Of a stretch of DNA of 64,000 bases, positions 49,016 to 60,837 are shown one piece after another (position 1 is the stretch's first letter; the number at the start of each line of letters is the position of its first letter). The notes below the pieces were generated by a model, which was not told the origin of the DNA, did no database searches, and saw only the letters and a list, made by a program, of their open reading frames with translations. The DNA is from Mycobacterium sp. AT1 (GTDB lineage: Bacteria; Actinomycetota; Actinomycetes; Mycobacteriales; Mycobacteriaceae), in NCBI RefSeq assembly GCF_002043095.1, contig NZ_MVOC01000002.1:1-64000 (forward strand). Direction: 5' to 3'. The translations under genes and the position numbers were made by a program.

Positions 49016-50230
49016 TCACCGGACCGTCTCGAACACCGCCGCCAACCCCTGGCCACCGCCGATGCACATGGTCTCGAGAACGAACCGCGCGTCGCGGCGT
49101 CGCGCTTCGAACGCCGCGGTCGCCAGAATGCGGGCGCCGGTGGCCCCGATGGGGTGACCGAGAGAGATTCCCGAGCCGTTCGGGTTGACGCGATCGTCGA
49201 GCGGGTCGACCTTCCACTCCGACAACACCGCGAGTGCTTGGGCGGCGAACGCCTCGTTGAGTTCGATCAGGTCGACGTCGTCGAGGGTGAGCCCGGCCCG
49301 ATCGAGGGCGGCGGCCGAAGCACTCACCGGGCCGATGCCCATGACGTCGGGTGCGCAGCCGGTGACGGCCCACGACCGCAGCGCCAGCATCGGGGTCAGA
49401 CCTCGTTTGTCGGCTTCGGCGCGGGTGGTGACGATGCAGATTGCGGCGCCGTCGTTTTGGCCGGAGGCGTTTCCGGCGGTCACCGTCGACTGGTCGTCGA
49501 CCTTGATGCGCATGGGGCGCAGCGCGGCCAAACGTTCGACGGTGATGTCGGCTCGCGGATGCTCGTCGCGGTCGACGACGGTGTCGGGTCTGCCCCGCGT
49601 CCCTGGAACGGTGACGGGGACGAGTTCGTCGGCGAACCGTCCCGCCTCGTGGGCGGCGACGGCGCGGCGGTGCGAGCGGACCGAAAGCTCGTCCTGCTCC
49701 TCCCTGGTGATGCCGTACTGGCGGCGCAGGTTCTCGGCGGTCTCGATCATCCCGCCGGGGACGGGATATGTCGTGCCACCAGCTGTTTCGCGGGCCCGGT
49801 CGAGACGATCCAGCAGAGCGATGCCGCCCTGGCGGACGCCGCTGCGCAGCCCGAGGGCGTAGTGCTCGACGTTGGACATCGATTCAGCACCGCCTGCCAC
49901 CACGACGCGAGCCGCGCCGGTGGCGACCTGCCCCGCGGCGTACAGCACCGCCTGCAGGCCCGAGCCGCAGCGGCGGTCGATTTGCAGACCGGGCACGCCG
50001 GTGCCGAGTCCCGCATCCAGCGCCGCGATTCGTCCGATGGCCGGCGCTTCGCCGTTGGGGTAGCCGTTGCCGAGAACAACGTCGTCGACGTCACCCTCCC
50101 CCAGGCCGGAGCGGGCGACGAGCGCCTTGAGCGCGATCGTGGCCAGCTCGGCGGCGGACAGCGAGGCGAGGACGCCGCCCATTCGGCCGACCGGTGTGCG
50201 TAGCGGATGGCAGATCACGACGTCGGTCAT
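49016..50230 (-). CDS. Acetyl-CoA acetyltransferase / thiolase
   Basis: 404 residues. The nucleophilic Cys88 lies in QIDRRCGSGLQAV, the C-terminal catalytic residues in NEAFAAQALAVL, GHPIGATGARI and ETMCIGGGQGLA. It is a biosynthetic/degradative thiolase II-type enzyme acting on acetoacetyl-CoA or longer 3-ketoacyl-CoA. It is monocistronic here, convergent with the TetR gene and divergent from the F420-reductase-like gene. No other beta-oxidation gene is adjacent. Confidence 0.92.
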   Translation of the reverse strand: MTDVVICHPLRTPVGRMGGVLASLSAAELATIALKALVARSGLGEGDVDDVVLGNGYPNGEAPAIGRIAALDAGLGTGVPGLQIDRRCGSGLQAVLYAAGQVATGAARVVVAGGAESMSNVEHYALGLRSGVRQGGIALLDRLDRARETAGGTTYPVPGGMIETAENLRRQYGITREEQDELSVRSHRRAVAAHEAGRFADELVPVTVPGTRGRPDTVVDRDEHPRADITVERLAALRPMRIKVDDQSTVTAGNASGQNDGAAICIVTTRAEADKRGLTPMLALRSWAVTGCAPDVMGIGPVSASAAALDRAGLTLDDVDLIELNEAFAAQALAVLSEWKVDPLDDRVNPNGSGISLGHPIGATGARILATAAFEARRRDARFVLETMCIGGGQGLAAVFETVR

Positions 50231-50386
50231 CGCTCCACCGTAGGACTCCGATTGGACGGTGTGAAATACATAGAAGTGGTCGATTGAGACCCTAGAGCTC
50301 CCAATGTCCTACCGGCCGGTCTGGAATAGGCCGGCTACGACCGGCGTTGCCGCAACGGGGCTGTCACCAACTCGCGGAGGCGATGC

Positions 50387-51067
50387 ATGAAGATCGGAAT
50401 CATCGGCGCAGGACAGATTGGCGGCACGTTGACACGCCGCTTGCGCGAACTGGGACACGAGGTTGCCGTCTCGAATTCACGGTCGCCGGAGACACTCGCA
50501 GAGCTCGCGGCCGAAACCGGCGCGACCGCGGTGTGGGCTCGGGACGCCGCGACCGACGCGGATCTCGTCATCGTGAGCATCCCCCAGAAGAACGTGCCCG
50601 ACCTCGCCGACGGAATCGTCGACGCCCGCACGCCGGGCGCCCCGGTGATCGAGACCAACAACTACTACCCCCAGCAACGCGACGGTCAGATCGCGGCGAT
50701 CGAGGACGGCCAGGTCGAGAGCGCGTGGGTCGCGGAGCAGATCGGCGCACCGGTGTACAAGGTATTCAACGGAATTTGGTGGAAGCACCTGCTCGAGAAC
50801 GGAAAACCGAGCGATGCGGCGAACCGCATCGCGCTGCCCGTGGCAGGTCAGGACGGTCCCGGCCGTGAACTGGTGCACGGGGTCGTCGACCAACTTGGGT
50901 TCGAACCGGTTGACGCAGGGCCGATATCCGAGTCCTGGCGGCAGCAGCCCGGAACTCCGGTGTACGGCAAGGACTTCGACGCCGACCGCACGCGTGGGGC
51001 ACTCCGCGCGGCCACCCGCGAGCGGACGCCCGAGTGGTCCGCACGCACCGACGGGTCACCCGAGTAG
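50387..51067 (+). CDS. NADPH-dependent F420 reductase-like NAD(P)-binding protein
   Basis: 226 residues; GGAGG lies six bases before the ATG. The N-terminal MKIGIIGAGQIGGTLTRRLRELGHEVAVSNSRSPET is the nucleotide-binding signature of the NADP oxidoreductase, coenzyme F420-dependent family, where the SNSR segment recognises the NADP phosphate. The C-terminal half (YKVFNGIWWKHLLENGKPS, then GFEPVDAGPISES) lacks clear resemblance to a specific characterised enzyme. It may reduce F420 or another small ligand. It is convergent with mmpL, with a 10-bp gap. Confidence 0.78.
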   Translation: MKIGIIGAGQIGGTLTRRLRELGHEVAVSNSRSPETLAELAAETGATAVWARDAATDADLVIVSIPQKNVPDLADGIVDARTPGAPVIETNNYYPQQRDGQIAAIEDGQVESAWVAEQIGAPVYKVFNGIWWKHLLENGKPSDAANRIALPVAGQDGPGRELVHGVVDQLGFEPVDAGPISESWRQQPGTPVYGKDFDADRTRGALRAATRERTPEWSARTDGSPE

Positions 51068-51077
51068 GCGGCTCCGG

Positions 51078-54796
<3,719 letters not shown>

Positions 54797-54833
54797 CGCC
54801 CAACCCGGAAGCGCTACGAAAGGACGTACGACA

Positions 54834-55460
54834 ATGACCGAATTTCACGACGAGACGGATCCCCGAACCGCGTCAGTGACCATATGGCTCGACCCGGTGT
54901 GCCCCTTCTCCTGGAACACCGCCCGCTGGCTCGTCAAGGCAAGTGACGCAGTCGGTTTCGAGATCGACTGGCAGCTGGCGAGCCTGGCGATCCTCAACGA
55001 GGGCCGGGAGCTTCCACCGCAACAGCAGGCGCGCATGTCCGACTCACGCCGCATCGGCAGGCTAATGGCCGCCGTCCGCCGCGAGACAGGATCGGCAGGC
55101 CTGTCCGCAGGCTACTTCACCTTCGGTGAGCACTACTTCGACCAGTCGCCCGGGGTCGTCGATGACGACCTGGTCACGAAGGTGCTCACCAGTGCCAACG
55201 CCGGTGGCGTTTCCGCTTCCGCGCTGACGGACTCGTCCCTCGACGAGCTGGTGGCGACGTCCCACGCCTGCGGACAGACCGCCCTCGGCGAGACCGGCGG
55301 TAGTCCCATCGTGTCCGTCGGCGGACATGCCTTCTTCGGACCGGTGCTGACCTCCGTCCCCACCGACGATCAGACTGCGCCGCTGTTCACAGCCCTCGCG
55401 ACGCTGGCGGCTACCAGCTCGTTCACCCAACTGCAGCGCCCTCGCCCGGCTCACGACTAG
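54834..55460 (+). CDS. DsbA-family thiol oxidoreductase-like protein (mycothiol-dependent nitroreductase relative)
   Basis: 208 residues, thioredoxin fold with helical insertion. The active site is IWLDPVCPFSWN: Cys23-Pro-Phe-Ser26, so the second Cys is replaced by Ser. The cis-Pro loop is seen as GGSPIVSVGGHAFFGPVL. Rv2466c, the mycobacterial relative that I recall, has CPWC. A single-Cys site suggests a mycothiol- or persulfide-linked monothiol mechanism. It is 37 bp downstream of the CsoR-family gene and is followed by a 55-residue Cys-rich protein, so it is probably part of a sulfur-stress operon. Confidence 0.82.
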   Translation: MTEFHDETDPRTASVTIWLDPVCPFSWNTARWLVKASDAVGFEIDWQLASLAILNEGRELPPQQQARMSDSRRIGRLMAAVRRETGSAGLSAGYFTFGEHYFDQSPGVVDDDLVTKVLTSANAGGVSASALTDSSLDELVATSHACGQTALGETGGSPIVSVGGHAFFGPVLTSVPTDDQTAPLFTALATLAATSSFTQLQRPRPAHD

Positions 55461-55470
55461 AGGACCAGCC

Positions 55471-55638
55471 ATGTGTCACGCAGTGAAATGCCGCACCTGC
55501 GGAAAGACCACCTGGTCGGGATGTGGCCGCCACGTCGACGCGGTGAAACGGGGGGTGGCCGCCGCCCAGTGGTGCGGCGGTCACCCCGAGACCCAAGCTT
55601 CGACACCCCGCCGAAGTCCATTCTGGAAGAGAAGGTAG
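55471..55638 (+). CDS. Small Cys-rich putative zinc-binding protein (55 residues)
   Basis: A short gene between the DsbA-like gene (10 bp gap) and the SQR-like gene (4 bp gap), in the same direction. The product begins MCHAVKCRTCGKTTWSGCGR and continues HVDAVKRG...QWCGGHPET. It holds five Cys (2, 7, 10, 18, 35) and three His, with CxxC at 7-10, so it may bind zinc or serve as a sulfur acceptor. Similar short CHAVxCxxCGKTTWxGCGxHV proteins occur in actinobacteria as far as I recall, with no assigned role. Its tight position in the operon argues that it is real. Confidence 0.75.
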   Translation: MCHAVKCRTCGKTTWSGCGRHVDAVKRGVAAAQWCGGHPETQASTPRRSPFWKRR

Positions 55639-55642
55639 GAAC

Positions 55643-56827
55643 ATGACGAGCAACAAGCAACTGGTCATCCTCGGCGCCGGCATCGGCGGCCTCAGCGTCC
55701 TCAAGGAACTCGCCGCCACCGGCATCTCGATGGCCGACGTCGACGTCACGATCGTCGACGAGGACTTCTCCCACTTCCTCGGTTTCACGCTGCCGTGGGT
55801 GATGCGCGGATGGCGCGAAGAAGACAGCATCCCCATTCGGCCGAATGCCGAAGCCCTGCAAGGCATTCACACCGTGGCCGGGTCCGTTCAGCGCGTCGAT
55901 GCCGAACAGCGCACCGTCACGCTCGCGGATTCGACCGTCATCTCCTTCGACGCCCTGGTCATCGCCACCGGCGCACGCAACGCCGTCGACGCGGTCCCCG
56001 GGCTGCAACGGGCCGTCGACGGTGGAACGGCCGTGCACTACTACAGCGCTGCAGCCGCCGCAGACGCCCACCGCGCACTGACCAGTTTCACCGGCGGGAA
56101 GCTGATGTTCCTCGTCACGTCGGCACCCTACCGGTGCCCGGTCGCCCCGTACGAAGGCGCACTGCTTGCCGCAGACCTGCTGCAGGACAACGGTTCCCGT
56201 TCGGCGACGACTATCGACGTCTACAGTCCGGAGAAGCAGCCGATGCCATCGGCCGGCCCCTACGCGGGTCAGGAGCTCATCACCATGCTCGCCGGCAACG
56301 GCATCGAGTTCCACGGCGAGAGCAGTGTGGAGAAGGTCGACGGCGATCGTCGACGCGTCGAATTCGCCGACGGCTCGGTGGCCGACTTCGACCTCCTCGT
56401 CTTCGTCCCGCCGCACCGGCCCGCCGTCACCCTCGACGGAGAGGGCTGGATCACCGTCGACGCCGCCACCATGCAGACTGCGCACCAAGGGATCTTCGCG
56501 ATCGGCGACGCGACGACCGTGACGTCCCCCTCCGGGCGCCCTCTTCCCAAAGCCGCGATCTTCGCCAAGAACGGTGCGGCCGCGGCAGCGCAGAACGTCT
56601 TGCTGTACCTCGGCAAGACCGACCACGCGAATCCCCTCTCCGGTGAGGGCTACTGCTTCATCGACACCGGATCGCACACCTCGGCCCAAGGCAAGGGCGA
56701 CTTCTTCGGTCTCCCCCACCCAGCGATCCACCTCACCGCACCCTCGGCCGAACTCCATCACGACAAGCAGCAGGAAGAAGACGATTGGCGGGCACTCTGG
56801 GAGGCGGAGTCGGTCGCCGCGAACTGA
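55643..56827 (+). CDS. FAD/NAD(P)-dependent oxidoreductase, sulfide:quinone oxidoreductase-like
   Basis: 394 residues. FAD motif QLVILGAGIGGLSVLKELAATG (about 6-27), ALVIATGARNAVDAVPG in the middle, and FAIGDATTV with PKAAIFAKNGAAAA near the C-terminus, the arrangement of SQR/flavocytochrome-c sulfide dehydrogenase proteins. Two Cys, Cys165 (APYRCPVAPYEG) and Cys338 (GEGYCFIDTG), correspond in relative position to the redox Cys pair of SQR. It probably oxidises sulfide or a persulfide carrier and reduces quinone. Start ATG four bases after the small Cys-rich gene, with AAGGTAGGAAC upstream. Confidence 0.83.
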   Translation: MTSNKQLVILGAGIGGLSVLKELAATGISMADVDVTIVDEDFSHFLGFTLPWVMRGWREEDSIPIRPNAEALQGIHTVAGSVQRVDAEQRTVTLADSTVISFDALVIATGARNAVDAVPGLQRAVDGGTAVHYYSAAAAADAHRALTSFTGGKLMFLVTSAPYRCPVAPYEGALLAADLLQDNGSRSATTIDVYSPEKQPMPSAGPYAGQELITMLAGNGIEFHGESSVEKVDGDRRRVEFADGSVADFDLLVFVPPHRPAVTLDGEGWITVDAATMQTAHQGIFAIGDATTVTSPSGRPLPKAAIFAKNGAAAAAQNVLLYLGKTDHANPLSGEGYCFIDTGSHTSAQGKGDFFGLPHPAIHLTAPSAELHHDKQQEEDDWRALWEAESVAAN

Positions 56828-56886
56828 GCGTCCCGCCACACCCGCTACCTTCGTAGTGTGTGGGCACGCTTTCGAGACGGGGCGCG

Positions 56887-58095
56887 ATGACGCACGCGGA
56901 CGTTCTGGTGGTGGGTAGCGGGCCGGCAGGCCTTGCCCTCGCCGGGGCGTGCGGGCGACTCGGATTGACGACCGAATTGGTGGACCCCGCCCCGAATCGG
57001 CCGTGGACGGCGACCTACGGCATGTGGAGCGGTGAACTTCCCGCCGACATTCCGACGTCGGTGGTCGCGGCGCGCGCCGCCGGTCGTGCGATCGCCGTAT
57101 CGGAGCACCAATTGGGTTGGGAATACGCCGTTCTCGACGTTCCTGCGCTGCAAGCGCACCTTGCCGACGGCCTGACCGACGTACGCGTTCACGCCGGGCG
57201 TGTAGTCGGGTCTCCTGAGGCTGGCGTCGTCGACTTGGCGGACGGGTCGCAGCTGCGAGCCTCGGTCGTCGTCGACGCCGGGGGTGGAGCGCGGCCGTTG
57301 GATCGGATCAGGCCGCGCCGACCGGCTGCTGCCCAGACCGCCTACGGACTGGTCGTCGACGAGGACGCCGCCGCGCCGCTCGTGACGCCCGGCGACGCCT
57401 TGTTCATGGACTGGCGCGCCGATCATGGCGAGACGGGCTGGCCGACGTTCCTCTACGTCATCCCGCTCGGCGGTGGCCAGGTACTGGTCGAGGAGACCTC
57501 ACTGGCGCGCCGGCCCGGTCTACCGCTGTCCACCTTGCGGCGGCGACTGCACGCCCGGCTGGCCCACCACGGTGTCCGGCCACCGAATGACGCTCGCAGC
57601 GAACGGGTCTCGTTTCGGGTGGATCACCCGCGGCACCGCGGGTCCGGCGTGCTCGGCTTCGGTGCGGCCGCACCGCTCATCCATCCCGCGACGGGGTTCA
57701 GCCTGGCCAGCACCCTGCGACTCGCACCGCAGGTCGCCTCAGCACTCGCCACGCACCTGCCGGCCGACCCCGGCGCGGCCCTGGCGGCCGCGCAGAAGAC
57801 CGTGTGGCCGCTCGACGCCCGTGTGGTGCACCACGTCCGGCGGATCGGCTTGGAGTCGTTGCTGCGGATGCCACCCACCGACGTCCCGGCCTTCTTCGAG
57901 CAGTTCTTCGCGCTTCCCGAGCCGCACCGCTGGACGTACCTCACCGCCCGGGACGACGTCTCCGGCATCGTCGCGGCGATGAACTGCCTCTTCCGGACCT
58001 CGGGTGGGCGGCTGCGTCGTCACCTCGTCACCTCGGCCCTGCGTCCCGCGGTGGCGAGCAACGAGCCAGCTACTCGAACATCTTGCCCGGGTTGA
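56887..58095 (+). CDS. CrtL-type lycopene cyclase family flavoprotein
   Basis: 402 residues from the ATG at 56887. The N-terminal Rossmann motif DVLVVGSGPAGLALAGACGRLGL, the VVDAGGGARPLD segment, the MDWR motif, and FLYVIPLGGGQVLVEETSLARRPGLPLSTLRRRL (written as separate parts in the protein) are the hallmarks of plant/cyanobacterial-type beta-lycopene cyclases; the tail GAAAPLIHPATGFSLA matches too. It should cyclise lycopene or a similar polyene. No crtE, crtB or crtI gene is nearby, so it is an orphan here. It overlaps the convergent FAD-oxidase gene by 26 bp. Confidence 0.83.
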   Translation: MTHADVLVVGSGPAGLALAGACGRLGLTTELVDPAPNRPWTATYGMWSGELPADIPTSVVAARAAGRAIAVSEHQLGWEYAVLDVPALQAHLADGLTDVRVHAGRVVGSPEAGVVDLADGSQLRASVVVDAGGGARPLDRIRPRRPAAAQTAYGLVVDEDAAAPLVTPGDALFMDWRADHGETGWPTFLYVIPLGGGQVLVEETSLARRPGLPLSTLRRRLHARLAHHGVRPPNDARSERVSFRVDHPRHRGSGVLGFGAAAPLIHPATGFSLASTLRLAPQVASALATHLPADPGAALAAAQKTVWPLDARVVHHVRRIGLESLLRMPPTDVPAFFEQFFALPEPHRWTYLTARDDVSGIVAAMNCLFRTSGGRLRRHLVTSALRPAVASNEPATRTSCPG

Positions 58096-59479
58096 GGATT
58101 CCCGCAGGGTCGAGGGCTTCCTTGATGGCGCAGTGCAGTGCCATCACCGTCGGCGACAGTTCGTTGACCAGGCCGCCGCGCTTGAGCAAGCCGACGCCGT
58201 GCTCACCGGTGATGGTGCCGCCGAGGTCCAGCGCGGCATCGAGAATGCCGTCGAACGCGGCGTGAATTCGTCGCCACTGGTCGGCGTCGTCGTCGGGAGG
58301 TCCGATGATCAAGGGGTGCAGGTTGCCGTCGCCGGCGTGCGCGATGTTCGCGATGTGCACGTCGTGTTGACGCGCCAGCGCCTCGATGCGGGCCAGCATC
58401 TCCGGCACGTTCTCCTTGGGCACGCAGACGTCTTCGGTGATGACCGGCCCCAGCCGCTCGAGCGCCGGGTACGCCAGGCGACGGGCCGCGAACAAGGCCT
58501 CGCCCTCGGCGGCGTCGGTGGACCGTTCGGCCCAGTTGGCGCCGCTGGTGCGGAAGAGCTCGACGATCTCGTCGGCGAGTGCGGTGCCGGTGGGCTCCGG
58601 GTCGTCCACCCTGGCGAGCAACAGCACGTCGCCCGCGTCGGTCAGACCCATCTGCTTCCAATCGTCAACGGCGCGTAGGCAATATCGATCCATCAGCTCC
58701 AACGCCGAGGGGGTGATGCTCGCCGCGCCGACCGCGCGCACCGCGACGCCTGCGGCAACCAGCGACGGGAAGAAGCCCGCCACGGTGATCGGCGCGCTTG
58801 GCAAGCTGCGGAGGCGAACCGTGATCTCGGTGACGATGCCAAGGGTTCCCTCGGACCCGACGAGCAGGCCGACGAGGTCGTAGCCCGCGACACCCTTGGC
58901 GGTTCGGCGCCCGATGCGCACCACCTCCGCCGACCCGGTCACCACCTCGAGCTGGAGGACGTACTCGCGGGTGACGCCGTACTTGACGCAACACAGTCCG
59001 CCTGCGTTGGTGGCGACGTTGCCGCCCAGCGTCGACCACGGAGAACTCGCCGGATCGGGCGGATACCACAACCCGTGCTCCGCCACCGCGGCTCGAAGAT
59101 CGTCGTTGACCACACCCGGCTGAACCACCGCCAGCCGTTCCAACGGGTTGATCTCGAGGATCTCCGACATCGCCTCCAAGGAGAGCACCACGCAACCGTC
59201 GACGGCGTTGGCGCCACCGGACAACCCGGTGCCCGCTCCGCGTGCCACCACGGGGGTGCGGTGCCGCAGACAGATCTCGACCACCTGGCGCACCTCTTCG
59301 GTGCTGCGGGCACGCACGACGGCTGCCGGCTCTCCGACCGGAGCCCCCGCCGCCTGATCCCGGCTGAGACTGCGGGCCACGTCGGCGTCGACGACCACTC
59401 GTCCGTGCGGGAGTGCGGCCTGAAGGTCTCCGACGAGCGTGTCGGCGGCGCTCATCAGTGGCTGAGCCGGTGGTGTCAT
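58070..59479 (-). CDS. FAD-binding oxidase of the GlcD/D-lactate dehydrogenase type
   Basis: 469 residues. The VAO-type FAD domain is seen as VVARGAGTGLSGGANAVDGCVVLSLEAMSEI and VATNAGGLCCVKYGVTREYVL, and the C-terminal FAD-oxidase domain with HAGDGNLHPL and TGEHGVGLLKRGGL holds metal-binding His residues as in glycolate oxidase subunit D and D-lactate dehydrogenases. It oxidises a 2-hydroxy acid such as glycolate or D-lactate. No GlcE/GlcF partner is adjacent, so it may work alone. The start ATG is at 59477-59479; an internal ATG (MSAADTL) is possible. Confidence 0.88.
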   Translation of the reverse strand: MTPPAQPLMSAADTLVGDLQAALPHGRVVVDADVARSLSRDQAAGAPVGEPAAVVRARSTEEVRQVVEICLRHRTPVVARGAGTGLSGGANAVDGCVVLSLEAMSEILEINPLERLAVVQPGVVNDDLRAAVAEHGLWYPPDPASSPWSTLGGNVATNAGGLCCVKYGVTREYVLQLEVVTGSAEVVRIGRRTAKGVAGYDLVGLLVGSEGTLGIVTEITVRLRSLPSAPITVAGFFPSLVAAGVAVRAVGAASITPSALELMDRYCLRAVDDWKQMGLTDAGDVLLLARVDDPEPTGTALADEIVELFRTSGANWAERSTDAAEGEALFAARRLAYPALERLGPVITEDVCVPKENVPEMLARIEALARQHDVHIANIAHAGDGNLHPLIIGPPDDDADQWRRIHAAFDGILDAALDLGGTITGEHGVGLLKRGGLVNELSPTVMALHCAIKEALDPAGILNPGKMFE

Positions 59480-59530
59480 GCGGTGACCTCCAGTGCCTCG
59501 GGGCGCGTGGTGAAAAGGCTAGTCCCGACG

Positions 59531-60802
59531 TCAGCGCGGCAGGCTGCGGCCCAGCCGACCACGCGCGCTCAGCGGGTACCCGCGTCGCAGCCTGCCGAGC
59601 GCACCGCCGACGGACCGCGCGACCGACGCTCCGACCAACAAGCCGACAGCGATCGCGCAGACCACCGTCACGACCCCGAACGCGTTCGCCCCACCACCGT
59701 CGGGGTCGGTGACCAGCGCTGTGGTTGACAGCAGCCCGAGACTGCCGGGGACCAGCAGCCAGAACGCCGGAAGCATCACCACCAGTCGCGGCAGATTCGG
59801 ACGGACGGCCTCGACGAGCGAGGAACCAAGGGTGGCGGCGACGGCCCCGAGAAAGCTGCCGACCGCGGCGCCGCCAACGTGCTGCCCGAAGCTCTGGGCG
59901 GCGAAGGCGAGGATCAGGACCACGGTGATCCAGGGCAGCAGCCGCACCGGGGGGCTTTCCAAGACCCCGATGCCGACACTGATCAGGATCAGCCCAACCG
60001 GGGCGGCCCACCAGCCGAGTGTCTCGACACGCAGATTGGTCAATTCGGCTGCCGGCAAGGTGATTACGTGACTTGCCGCGACGATGCCGAGGGTGAACAA
60101 CAGCAGCTGTACCAGTCCGAAGGTCAACCGCGACGTTCCGGCCACCATGTCGCCCGCGGCCAGTTCGGACATCGCCGTGACGATCAACGCGCCGGGCAGC
60201 AGCACGGCCAACGGCGGCAGCAGCGTGCGCAGCGGTCCGTCCAACAAGTCGGCGTTGGCGGCGGCGAAGACCCCGCACGCCAAGAGAAAGGCCGCCAGCA
60301 TCGGCAGAAGCGTGGCGACCAAGGCGAAGCGCTGCCCCAGCCGGAAGAGTGCCACCACCACGACCGCGCCCACGGCAGCGAAGGCGACGTTGGCGCCGCC
60401 GGGTTGGAGGATCAGCGCGATGCCCGTGGCGATCGCGATCCAGCCGAGGTTGGCCATCCACTCCGGATAGCGGGGTGGGCGATGGCGCAGGTCGCGCAGC
60501 TGTTCGGTGGCCTCGGACACCGTGAGGGCGGACTGCGCCAGCCGATGGCGGATCGTCCGTACCTCGGCGGCCTGGTCGAGTCGTAGCCCGCCCTGGACCG
60601 ACTCGAACGTCGAGGGAAGGCCGCTGGCCAGGTTCAGGAACACCCCGGTCGGCGAGGCCGCGATCTGGACGTCCGGGAAGCCGAGTGAGGTGCTCACCTC
60701 GGCCAGCTCGTCCTCCACGTCGCTGACCGGCTGCCCCGTGGCCACCATCGCGGCGCCCAACTGGGCCAACAGGGCGCGGACGGCGTCGTCGTCTTCGGAC
60801 AC
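59531..60802 (-). CDS. thrE: Threonine/serine exporter (ThrE) family protein
   Basis: 423 residues. The cytoplasmic N-terminal domain (SEDDDAVRALLAQLGAAMVATGQPVSDVEDELAEVSTSLGFPDVQIAASPTGVFL in parts) is followed by about ten membrane helices, the layout of corynebacterial ThrE. ELAAGDMVAGTSRL in helix 5 region and PGSLGLL near the end are typical. It exports threonine, serine or small peptides by proton antiport. GTG start. It is 51 bp upstream of the GlcD-like gene on the same strand, with possible cotranscription. Confidence 0.88.
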   Translation of the reverse strand: MSEDDDAVRALLAQLGAAMVATGQPVSDVEDELAEVSTSLGFPDVQIAASPTGVFLNLASGLPSTFESVQGGLRLDQAAEVRTIRHRLAQSALTVSEATEQLRDLRHRPPRYPEWMANLGWIAIATGIALILQPGGANVAFAAVGAVVVVALFRLGQRFALVATLLPMLAAFLLACGVFAAANADLLDGPLRTLLPPLAVLLPGALIVTAMSELAAGDMVAGTSRLTFGLVQLLLFTLGIVAASHVITLPAAELTNLRVETLGWWAAPVGLILISVGIGVLESPPVRLLPWITVVLILAFAAQSFGQHVGGAAVGSFLGAVAATLGSSLVEAVRPNLPRLVVMLPAFWLLVPGSLGLLSTTALVTDPDGGGANAFGVVTVVCAIAVGLLVGASVARSVGGALGRLRRGYPLSARGRLGRSLPR

Positions 60803-60837
60803 GCAGTCACTCTGCCAGGTGGGGCAAGCGTCTCCGG

